Origin: Bacillota bacterium
Lineage (GTDB): Bacteria > Bacillota > Clostridia > Lachnospirales > Cellulosilyticaceae
Direction of reading: 5' to 3'
Length of the DNA: 5,565 nucleotides
Assembly (NCBI GenBank): GCA_023415525.1
Contig: JAEZKI010000469.1
Coordinates: forward strand, 1 to 5,565
Below the pieces are notes generated by a model. That model saw nothing but the letters and a program-made list of their open reading frames with translations. It was not told the DNA's origin and searched no databases. A program made the translations under genes and the position numbers. How positions within the stretch are numbered: the stretch's first letter is position 1; each line of letters begins with the position of its first letter. This document shows positions 1 through 5,565 of this stretch, piece after piece.

Positions 1-1083
1 ACTCAACTTGGTGGCACCTTCTACTACGGCCATACGACCATCTACCTTAATCTTTGCACCTGTCCGTTTCAATTGGTCAATATACTGAAAACGATTATCC
101 CATACGCCTTCTATCACTGTACTTGTCCCATTTGCTACACTTAATAAAGCCACCATCTGAGGTTGTAAATCTGTTGGAAAACCTGGATGAGGTAGAGTCT
201 TTACATTGGTTGCACGTAACTCAGTAGGTGCAACAACACGCACATAATCATCACCTTCTTCTATCTCAATGCCCATTTCCATCATTTTAAGGCTAACGGA
301 ATACATATGCTCTGGAATAATATTGCGCACATAGACATCTCCACCAGTAATAGCTGCTGCTATCATATAAGTTCCTGCTTCTTTCTGATCTGGTATTGTA
401 GAATATTTACCACCCATGAGCTTTTCTACACCCTTGATACGAATCACATCTGTACCTGCTCCTTTTACTTCTGCTCCCATCATATTAAGGAAGTTGGCTA
501 CATCTACTACATGAGGTTCTTTAGCCGCATTCTCAATAATAGTAGTTCCTTCTGCCAGAACAGCAGCTAGCATAATATTAATGGTTGCACCTACACTTAC
601 TACATCTAAATAGATCTTTGTTCCAACAAGACGCTCTGCATAGGCCTTAATCATCCCATTTTCTACAATTACTTTGGCACCTAAAGCTTCAAAACCCTTA
701 ATGTGTTGGTCAATAGGTCTTACACCAAAATTACATCCTCCTGGCATACAGACTTCTGCCTTCTTAAATCTACCTAAAAGTGCACCTAAGAGATAATAGG
801 AAGCTCTAATATTTCCTATATAATCTTTAGTTGCTTCATGGTTATATAGGGTGGATGCATCAACCTTCAGTGTATGGTGATCAATAAAGCTTGTAACAGC
901 ACCAAGCTCTTCCATAGCATCCTTAATCTTTACAACGTCATCTATATAAGGTAAATTTTCAATTTCACATAGCCCATCTACTAAAAGTGCTGCAGGCAAA
1001 ATCGCAACGGCTGCATTTTTAGCTCCATTTATGGTCACTTCTCCTACTAGGCGATTACCACCTCGTATACATAACTCGCTCAA
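1..1083 (-). CDS. murA: UDP-N-acetylglucosamine 1-carboxyvinyltransferase MurA, C-terminus cut by window edge
   Basis: Cytoplasmic enzyme of the first committed step of peptidoglycan synthesis: it transfers enolpyruvate from phosphoenolpyruvate to UDP-GlcNAc. Reading the minus strand from 1083 gives 361 uninterrupted codons to the window edge; the family is usually about 420 residues, so roughly 55-60 C-terminal residues are missing, including the late PEP-binding arginines. Visible hallmarks are NGAKNAA (residues 19-25, substrate Lys22 and Asn23), Arg93, the catalytic loop MPGGCNFGVRP with Cys117 (equivalent to E. coli Cys115), and GFPTDLQPQ with Asp305, the conserved base. Cys rather than Asp at 117 implies the usual fosfomycin-sensitive type. 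The start is TTG at 1083-1081: a Shine-Dalgarno lies 6 nt upstream, an in-frame TAA sits at 1098-1096, and the only other start-like codon (GTG, 1092-1090) overlaps the Shine-Dalgarno. It follows yycI by 88 bp and seems to have its own promoter. Confidence 0.97.
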   Translation of the reverse strand, partial: MSELCIRGGNRLVGEVTINGAKNAAVAILPAALLVDGLCEIENLPYIDDVVKIKDAMEELGAVTSFIDHHTLKVDASTLYNHEATKDYIGNIRASYYLLGALLGRFKKAEVCMPGGCNFGVRPIDQHIKGFEALGAKVIVENGMIKAYAERLVGTKIYLDVVSVGATINIMLAAVLAEGTTIIENAAKEPHVVDVANFLNMMGAEVKGAGTDVIRIKGVEKLMGGKYSTIPDQKEAGTYMIAAAITGGDVYVRNIIPEHMYSVSLKMMEMGIEIEEGDDYVRVVAPTELRATNVKTLPHPGFPTDLQPQMVALLSVANGTSTVIEGVWDNRFQYIDQLKRTGAKIKVDGRMAVVEGATKLS

Positions 1084-1089
1084 CCTTAA

Positions 1090-1096
1090 CACCTCT
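1090..1096 (-). promoter_or_regulatory. Shine-Dalgarno of murA (decides the TTG start)
   Basis: The minus strand reads AGAGGTG, followed by 6 nt and then TTG. This spacing and the absence of an ATG in frame between the upstream TAA (1098-1096) and the conserved N-terminus make TTG the supported start. Confidence 0.8.
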
Positions 1097-1139
1097 TAAG
1101 TTTTATTTCATTCCTGTAACATTCAATTACACAAAGTTT

Positions 1140-1148
1140 ATTATAACA
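1140..1148 (-). promoter_or_regulatory. Extended -10 promoter for murA
   Basis: The minus strand reads TGTTATAAT, a perfect TGnTATAAT extended -10 element; the hexamer is at 1145-1140. No good -35 hexamer is seen 16-18 nt upstream (only AT-rich TTTTTA), which extended -10 promoters can tolerate. The predicted start of transcription is near 1133, giving a leader of about 50 nt. Inferred from sequence only; in DNA this AT-rich a chance match is possible. Confidence 0.5.
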
Positions 1149-1171
1149 TTATTTATAAGAAATAAAAAGTT

Positions 1172-2074
1172 TTATTTAATGAATTTATTGGTATAAGCAT
1201 TAACAAATAGTGGTTTCTCTAACCCCTTTATCGTAATCTTATATGTAGGCACAATTTCTTCAGCTAAAATACGCATTCCTTCTGTCGTTAAGGTATAATA
1301 ACCTAAGGTTATTTCTGTAATATACAAAGGACTTTCTGGACTAAATTCTACAGGAATTTCCTCTTCAATACCAAATAGTACAAGATCAATAGGATAAATA
1401 TTTCCTTTTTGCCCTACATTGGTATCTATATGGACCATATGAATAATTGCTTCTCTTATCCCCTCTTCACCTACCCAGAAACGAATATAGCTGTTAAATA
1501 GGGGATACCCTTCAAAGTCTGCATAATAAGTGAGTTCCATACTTTCACCAACTGTTCGCTCTTCAATGTGTTTCTTTGAAAATTTACTTCCGAAGTCTGC
1601 TTTACTAATAAAATCTTGGCATAAGCGCCTTGCTCGTGTTGTGTTCATTTCCTTATACTTTTTTTCTGTGCTTAGTGAGGTATAAATGATTTCATTATTC
1701 TTCACAGTAAGCTTTTCGTCACCATTTGAATAAGTACGGTTTTCCTTATCTTCTGCGGAAGGCGAAGTATCTATCTCTGTAGAAATGGTCAAATCTCCCA
1801 AATGACTATTTAAAAGTTTTTGGGCTAACCTAATGCTCTCTTCCGAATTCATCTCTATTCCTAGTATAGTCCCTGATTTCTTGGGTGTATAGGCTCTAGG
1901 CAGTGCTTCTTCTAAAATAATTCCTTTACTTTTAGATATCTTTTGGATATTATCGATTCGTTGCTTTGTGAGCAAATAAGTATTTGTACTCTTAGCAAGA
2001 TTTATAACGAATAAGATTAAATTAAATAGGATAAATAATTGTATTAGTCTATTTAGTACCTTTGCTCCATTCAT
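1172..2074 (-). CDS. yycI: YycI-like regulator of the WalK sensor kinase
   Basis: Predicted membrane-anchored extracytoplasmic protein of the YycI (WalI) family, 300 residues (Bacillus YycI is about 280). A short cytoplasmic N-terminus leads into one hydrophobic helix at about residues 9-27, and the rest is predicted to lie outside the membrane. Family-like features are a stretch around FEGYPLFNSYIRFWV (188-202) and a C-terminal segment with LGYYTL (257-262) followed by a PTYKITIKG strand and VNAYT near the end. In Bacillus and Staphylococcus, YycI pairs with YycH and modulates WalK through the transmembrane segments; the direction of the effect differs between these genera, so it is not assigned here. 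The ATG at 2074 has a purine-rich Shine-Dalgarno (AAGGGAG) about 6-7 nt upstream. It lies 81 bp after yycH, behind a terminator-like hairpin, and no convincing promoter is visible in that gap. Assignment rests on motif pattern, architecture and gene order. Confidence 0.85.
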   Translation of the reverse strand: MNGAKVLNRLIQLFILFNLILFVINLAKSTNTYLLTKQRIDNIQKISKSKGIILEEALPRAYTPKKSGTILGIEMNSEESIRLAQKLLNSHLGDLTISTEIDTSPSAEDKENRTYSNGDEKLTVKNNEIIYTSLSTEKKYKEMNTTRARRLCQDFISKADFGSKFSKKHIEERTVGESMELTYYADFEGYPLFNSYIRFWVGEEGIREAIIHMVHIDTNVGQKGNIYPIDLVLFGIEEEIPVEFSPESPLYITEITLGYYTLTTEGMRILAEEIVPTYKITIKGLEKPLFVNAYTNKFIK

Positions 2075-2110
2075 CTTTCTCTCCCTTTCTATTCTTCTTT
2101 AAATATAGCA

Positions 2111-2153
2111 AAAAAAATTGACAAAGTGAAGTTTTTCATCTTTGTCAATTTTT
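2111..2153 (-). terminator. Intrinsic terminator or attenuator between yycH and yycI
   Basis: Perfect 14-bp inverted repeat: plus-strand arm AAAAATTGACAAAG at 2113-2126 pairs with CTTTGTCAATTTTT at 2140-2153, and the loop can extend the stem with TGAA/TTCA. In the minus direction the hairpin ends in a run of T (about eight) and begins 2 nt after the yycH stop codon. The stem is AT-rich, so termination may be partial. The matching A-run on the other side makes it potentially bidirectional, but no plus-strand gene needs it. Confidence 0.75.
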
Positions 2154-2155
2154 CT

Positions 2156-3523
2156 CTAAGGGTAGTACCACTTGTTTCCATAGGTCACTAACCAATCAAA
2201 TTCTAAATCACTTTCTAGCTGGTTAACAATGTAACTACATTCTAGATTACTTAGCTTAAGCGTCCCTGCCCCTTTTTTCACTCCCATGTTATTCATGGCG
2301 TCAAAAATTTCTCCATAACTCCTTGTTATATCCTCTGCAACAGTTCCCTGGTATCCTACTGTTTTTATATCTAAAAGAATCCATTTTCCCTTAATAACCT
2401 GATTATCTTTTATTGTAAGTTCCAGAGTACTATCAAGCCCCAGTTGCTTCTTAACTTCTTCCTTCATCTGGATCTGAAAACCATTATACTTATAGTTAAA
2501 GTGATAAATGTATTCCTGGCCCTCTCGTCGCCTTATTCCTGTGAGATAAAGCCCCTTTTTAAGGTATTCAGGGATGGCTGTACAAGAATCAATAAACTGC
2601 GTTACTTTTTGAAGACGTTCAAATTGGGTAAGCCTATTCTCTTCATTAGGGGTTAAAATATTAAACTCCATTGTTCCTATAGGGTTATACTTCACGATGG
2701 CTCTTAGATTCTCACTAAAGATAATGGTACCATCTGATTTTTCATCAATTTGTTTCAAAAGTGGATTGGTAAAAAAAGATGTCACATATTCTTCTAGTAA
2801 ATCCATCTTATCTTCCTTCTCCATAGCTTCTAAGGTATTAGTAATCATCAACTTCTGATAAGTTAAAGGTTTAGCCTCACTAATCTCAGGTAAGAATACA
2901 TTGCCCTCCACATTCCCATGACGCTCAAAGGAAGTAATACTGGGTTGATAAGAGGTCAACTTCTTGGCTACTTCTTCATTACTCAGACTAGACATCACCT
3001 TTGAGTGTCCCATTAAACTCGTATACAAAATAGCCTTATGGATCTTATTCCCCTTTGCTGCAATAAGATATATTACTACCTTATTTTCATTATTACTACT
3101 TAGATCTACAAAAAGTTGCTCAGCTACTATCTGCTCATCATATTTAGGAATTTTATTCCCTATAATCTCTTCAAGGGTGAGTGGAACAGCATACTCATAG
3201 AGAATGCCTTGCTTTCCTATTAAATCTGCATAACTCATTTCTGTTTCTGCCTCAAACTTAAGGGCTCTTTTCTGATTTCTCAGTTCACCAAAGAGTTCAT
3301 GAATCAGATAATCATATTCTCTATTATTTTCACTTATTTTATATGCTAATGCTAAGTTAACCCATATATTTTTAGGAGGTATCCCTGTTTCTTCTGTTGT
3401 TACCGTTTTTGTATCTAAAAAATTAGGGCTTGACATATCGCCAAGCCACACTATTGATATCTGTATTATACATAATATAATGAGTGCTATGAGTATACTA
3501 ATCTTTATAACGCGCTCTTTCAT
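2156..3523 (-). CDS. yycH: YycH-like regulator of the WalK sensor kinase
   Basis: Predicted single-pass membrane protein with a large extracytoplasmic domain, matching the YycH (WalH) family in size (455 residues, about that of the Bacillus protein), topology and position between walK and yycI. A short basic N-terminus (MKERVIK) precedes a strongly hydrophobic helix at about residues 7-27; the remaining ~425 residues contain no second membrane segment and end in an aromatic tail (KWYYP). YycH is known to act with YycI on WalK at the membrane. The ATG at 3523 has a modest Shine-Dalgarno (GGTG) only about 5 nt upstream and lies 15 bp after the stop of the preceding secreted-protein gene, so co-transcription and perhaps translational coupling are likely. 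The stop codon TAG is followed immediately by a terminator hairpin. YycH sequences diverge widely and no single invariant motif is visible, so the assignment leans on context. Confidence 0.78.
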   Translation of the reverse strand: MKERVIKISILIALIILCIIQISIVWLGDMSSPNFLDTKTVTTEETGIPPKNIWVNLALAYKISENNREYDYLIHELFGELRNQKRALKFEAETEMSYADLIGKQGILYEYAVPLTLEEIIGNKIPKYDEQIVAEQLFVDLSSNNENKVVIYLIAAKGNKIHKAILYTSLMGHSKVMSSLSNEEVAKKLTSYQPSITSFERHGNVEGNVFLPEISEAKPLTYQKLMITNTLEAMEKEDKMDLLEEYVTSFFTNPLLKQIDEKSDGTIIFSENLRAIVKYNPIGTMEFNILTPNEENRLTQFERLQKVTQFIDSCTAIPEYLKKGLYLTGIRRREGQEYIYHFNYKYNGFQIQMKEEVKKQLGLDSTLELTIKDNQVIKGKWILLDIKTVGYQGTVAEDITRSYGEIFDAMNNMGVKKGAGTLKLSNLECSYIVNQLESDLEFDWLVTYGNKWYYP

Positions 3524-3538
3524 CCGATCACCATTCTA

Positions 3539-4078
3539 TTACTTTGAATTATTTAATGCACCAGTTCCTGGTTTAGGTAGTTCTAAAATTTTATTCTTAT
3601 CTGATTCGGTAAACTTCTCAATAACAAAAATCATGTTCCCTTGAATCTTTTTATCTTTTTCATGAGTATAAGTCAAATTAATTTCATTCTGACCATCAAA
3701 AAGCTCAATAAGCTGATTAAAACTAGCCGTACTGCCAACGGTAGCTACCTTGTACTCTTTGGTACCTAAAACAAGTCTATTTTTATCCTTACTAATATTA
3801 TTCACTTTAATGGTGATATTTGTCCCTTCTTTTGCACCACCTTCTAAATTAAGCTGTGCTTCAAAAGTACAAAGATCATAGTATTTCTTAGCATCTAATG
3901 TAATACGAATAGAGGAGTCTTCGCTTGTAAGATTAACTGTCTTTTCATCTTCACTCTTTTCTACTACTACATTAAGATTAGAACCAGTAGCTATTGTATC
4001 ATTAGCATAAATTGTTTGACTAAATAAACCCATACAGACAAAGGCAAATACTAAAATAGCTTTATTAAAGGCTTTCAT
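3539..4078 (-). CDS. Small secreted protein of unknown function inserted between walK and yycH
   Basis: I do not recognise this 179-residue protein. Residues 1-25 form a classical signal peptide: MKAFNK, then a hydrophobic core (AILVFAFVCMGLFS), then a likely signal peptidase I site after IYA. Cys15 lies inside the core without a convincing lipobox, so a lipoprotein is unlikely. The mature part (about 154 residues) has alternating polar and hydrophobic stretches (NLNVVVE, SIRITLD, TNITIKVNN, NEINLTYTHE, NMIFVIEKF) suggesting a beta-sandwich or Ig-like fold, with a single Cys at 70. The C-terminus reads LPKPGTGALNNSK, resembling a sortase signal but lacking the membrane helix and basic tail. 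The ATG at 4078 has a strong Shine-Dalgarno, AGAAAGGGGG (4098-4089), 10 nt upstream. It follows walK by 120 bp, has its own candidate promoter with a WalR-like box, and precedes yycH by 15 bp. A role at the cell surface linked to WalK sensing is inferred from context only. Confidence 0.85.
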   Translation of the reverse strand: MKAFNKAILVFAFVCMGLFSQTIYANDTIATGSNLNVVVEKSEDEKTVNLTSEDSSIRITLDAKKYYDLCTFEAQLNLEGGAKEGTNITIKVNNISKDKNRLVLGTKEYKVATVGSTASFNQLIELFDGQNEINLTYTHEKDKKIQGNMIFVIEKFTESDKNKILELPKPGTGALNNSK

Positions 4079-4123
4079 AGCTGCGAATCCCCCTTTCTAC
4101 ATAATAAAATATATTACAGTGTT

Positions 4124-4152
4124 ATTATAGCTTATTAATATTACAAACACAT
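4124..4152 (-). promoter_or_regulatory. Candidate promoter of the secreted protein-yycH unit
   Basis: The minus strand has a consensus TATAAT -10 box at 4129-4124. With a 17-nt spacer the -35 position (4152-4147) reads ATGTGT, a poor match, and this segment lies inside the WalR-like repeat, as expected for an activator-dependent promoter. A run of nine A (minus strand, 4175-4167) falls about 50-58 bp upstream of the predicted start near 4117, where an UP element would sit. The leader would be about 40 nt. Inferred from sequence alone. Confidence 0.5.
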
Positions 4153-4156
4153 TACA
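4140..4156 (-). promoter_or_regulatory. WalR-type operator, direct repeat TGTAAT-N5-TGTAAT
   Basis: The minus strand reads TGTAAT (4156-4151), GTGTT (4150-4146), TGTAAT (4145-4140). This fits exactly the WalR/YycF consensus of two TGTWAH hexamers separated by 5 bp. It overlaps the -35 position of the TATAAT promoter 10 bp downstream. A third isolated TGTAAT lies at 4118-4113, around the predicted transcription start. The kinase of the same pathway is encoded immediately upstream, which supports feedback control. An AT-rich background makes single hexamers common, but the exact spaced pair in a promoter is less expected. Confidence 0.6.
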
Positions 4157-4198
4157 TCGTAGTATCTTTTTTTTTACATTCAAATGGCTATAAAGCCT

Positions 4199-5565
4199 TT
4201 AAATATAAGATTTGAAGTACAACCTTACACTTGTGCCCTTGCCTAATTTACTCTTCATTACAATGCGTCCACCATGAAGCTCCATAAGATCCTTTGCAAT
4301 GGCTAAACCAAGGCCTGTTCCTCCCATTTTACGCGAGCGGGCTTTATCTACTCTGTAAAACCTTTCAAAAACACGTTCCAGGTCTTCTTTTGGGATACCT
4401 ATACCTGTATCTGCAATCTCCAGGCAGATCTCTTCCCTAGCTTCAAGCCTTACTTTTATGATGCCTGGATTTATGCTATATTTAATAGCATTTGACAAAA
4501 TATTGTGCAAAACTTGTTTAATACGCACCTCATCACCTACTACCAAATACAAAGGCTTTTCTTCTACTTCATAAATAAGCTTATGCCCCTTCTTCTCCAT
4601 ATGTATTTTTTGGGCCTCAATGGTATCTTCAAGGAGTTGTTTCAAATTAACAGGCTTAAAGTTTAATTGAATTTGTTTGTTGTCGATACGGGATAACTCC
4701 AGTAAATCTTGCACAAGTGTTGTCATGCGATCTGTTTCTTTATTCATGACACCCAAAAAATTCATAGCAATTTCTCGCTCATCTAGGGCCCCTTCTAAAA
4801 GAGTTTCCGTATAACTTTTAAGGGTAGTAAGAGGCGTTCGCAATTCGTGAGAAACATTGGCTACAAATTCTTTTCGCATTTGATCGAGTTTCTGCTGCTT
4901 TGTTACATCTTGCATAACCACTACTAACCCTTCTGCTTCACCTTTTGCATTGGCATAAGGTGCAAAATGCATGGTCAAATAGCGATCATTAATCTGCAAT
5001 AATTCTTCGGACTTAAAAGGCTCCTTGCCCTCTACTAACTGGTCAAAAGAAACCTCCACCCCTAGTTTAGAAAAAATTAAGTCAAAGCGGTGGTCCATAT
5101 TAAGAACACCTACTAAATCATAACATACTGAATTAGCATGGATGAGTACTCCGGTGCGATTAAAGGCCATAACCCCATCTGCCATATGTTCAAATATTTT
5201 TTCTAACTTATTTTTTTCGCTACTGATGGTTTCCATGGTATTACTCAATTGACTCGCCATATAGTTAAAGGTTTGGGTGAGTTCACCAATCTCATCTTTT
5301 GATTCTATAGGAATGCGTTTAATATCATCTCCTGCTGCTAAATTTCTAGCATTTAGCGTCAGCTTCTTGATAGGTGATGTAATCATCCTAGAAAAGGATA
5401 TCCCAAAAACTCCGGTGATACACATGGCTACTAAAGAACCCAGAGCTATGGTTCGCATAACATCTACCATATTATTATAGACTTGCTTTGTACTGGCTGT
5501 TACATAAATAATGGCTTCTAATTCATTTGTTTTAGGGTCTAGTATAGGACTGGCATAGTCCATGT
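4199..5565 (-). CDS. walK: WalK (VicK/YycG) sensor histidine kinase, N-terminus cut by window edge
   Basis: Membrane sensor kinase that phosphorylates WalR to control cell-wall metabolism. The visible 454 residues, numbered from an in-frame ATG at 5563, are probably the C-terminal three quarters of a roughly 600-residue protein. That ATG lies within the end of the extracytoplasmic sensor domain (ASPILDP to about residue 35) and is not the true start. Then come the second membrane helix (about 38-58), HAMP (about 59-110), PAS (about 118-222), HisKA with phosphoacceptor His239 in FVANVSHELRTPLTTLKSY, and HATPase with N box (353-362, Asn358), G1 DTGIGI (385-390), F box FERFYRV (399-405) and G2 GGTGLGLA (415-421 region). 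All catalytic elements are intact. The combination of extracytoplasmic sensor, HAMP and PAS with this H box, plus yycH and yycI downstream, identifies WalK rather than PhoR, which shares the architecture. walR is expected just upstream, outside the window. Confidence 0.93.
   Translation of the reverse strand, partial: MDYASPILDPKTNELEAIIYVTASTKQVYNNMVDVMRTIALGSLVAMCITGVFGISFSRMITSPIKKLTLNARNLAAGDDIKRIPIESKDEIGELTQTFNYMASQLSNTMETISSEKNKLEKIFEHMADGVMAFNRTGVLIHANSVCYDLVGVLNMDHRFDLIFSKLGVEVSFDQLVEGKEPFKSEELLQINDRYLTMHFAPYANAKGEAEGLVVVMQDVTKQQKLDQMRKEFVANVSHELRTPLTTLKSYTETLLEGALDEREIAMNFLGVMNKETDRMTTLVQDLLELSRIDNKQIQLNFKPVNLKQLLEDTIEAQKIHMEKKGHKLIYEVEEKPLYLVVGDEVRIKQVLHNILSNAIKYSINPGIIKVRLEAREEICLEIADTGIGIPKEDLERVFERFYRVDKARSRKMGGTGLGLAIAKDLMELHGGRIVMKSKLGKGTSVRLYFKSYI

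Noticed and set aside
307..570. Plus-strand open frame of 87 codons
   Set aside because: It lies antisense inside the well-supported murA gene, its product is Cys/His/Phe-rich with no recognisable domain, and no Shine-Dalgarno was evident.
1160..1177. Perfect AT-only palindrome (AAATAAAA/TTTTATTT) at the end of yycI, considered as a terminator
   Set aside because: The stem has no G-C pairs, the unpaired loop is only 2 nt and it overlaps the stop codon; too weak to call as an intrinsic terminator.
2444..3200. Plus-strand open frames at 2444-2656 and 2964-3200
   Set aside because: Both are antisense to the yycH coding sequence, have low-complexity hydrophobic products and no supporting signals.
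4183..4200. Small inverted repeat GGCT/AGCC just after the walK stop, considered as a terminator
   Set aside because: The core stem is only 4 bp and, in the direction of walK transcription, it is followed by a run of A rather than T.
5277..5480. Plus-strand open frame of 67 codons
   Set aside because: Antisense to the HAMP and membrane-helix region of walK; its hydrophobic character mirrors the opposite strand.

Overview
The window is an AT-rich stretch in which every gene lies on the minus strand. Gene content and order point to a low-GC Gram-positive of the class Clostridia; the genus cannot be fixed from sequence alone. Read in the direction of transcription (high to low coordinates) it carries the 3' part of a WalK (VicK/YycG) sensor histidine kinase, a small secreted protein of unknown function, a YycH-like protein, a YycI-like protein, and the first 361 codons of murA, which runs off the left edge. 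It is the WalK/YycH/YycI cell-wall homeostasis cluster followed by a peptidoglycan precursor gene.

Layout. At 4199-5565 is walK, missing its 5' end: end of the extracytoplasmic sensor, second membrane helix, HAMP, PAS, HisKA and HATPase. At 4079-4198 is an intergenic region holding a TATAAT -10 box, an upstream A-tract and a 17-bp direct repeat TGTAAT-N5-TGTAAT that exactly fits the published WalR consensus. At 3539-4078 is an unrecognised 179-residue exported protein, not part of the classical Bacillus walRK-yycHI arrangement. At 2156-3523 is yycH (455 aa), 15 bp downstream. At 2111-2153 is a strong hairpin plus U-tract, an intrinsic terminator or attenuator between yycH and yycI. At 1172-2074 is yycI (300 aa). 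At 1084-1171 is a short gap with an extended -10 promoter for murA. At 1-1083 is murA, with a TTG start fixed by a Shine-Dalgarno and an upstream in-frame stop.

How it fits together. WalK phosphorylates the response regulator WalR (presumably encoded just beyond the right edge) to tune wall hydrolases to wall synthesis. YycH and YycI are single-pass membrane proteins that in Bacillus and Staphylococcus control WalK through membrane contacts. The WalR-like box suggests that the secreted protein plus yycH, and by read-through yycI, form a WalR-controlled unit feeding back on WalK. MurA makes the first committed peptidoglycan precursor. The most interesting items are the novel secreted gene inserted between kinase and regulator genes and the consensus WalR box directly in front of it. 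No mobile elements, CRISPR arrays, tRNA or rRNA genes were seen.
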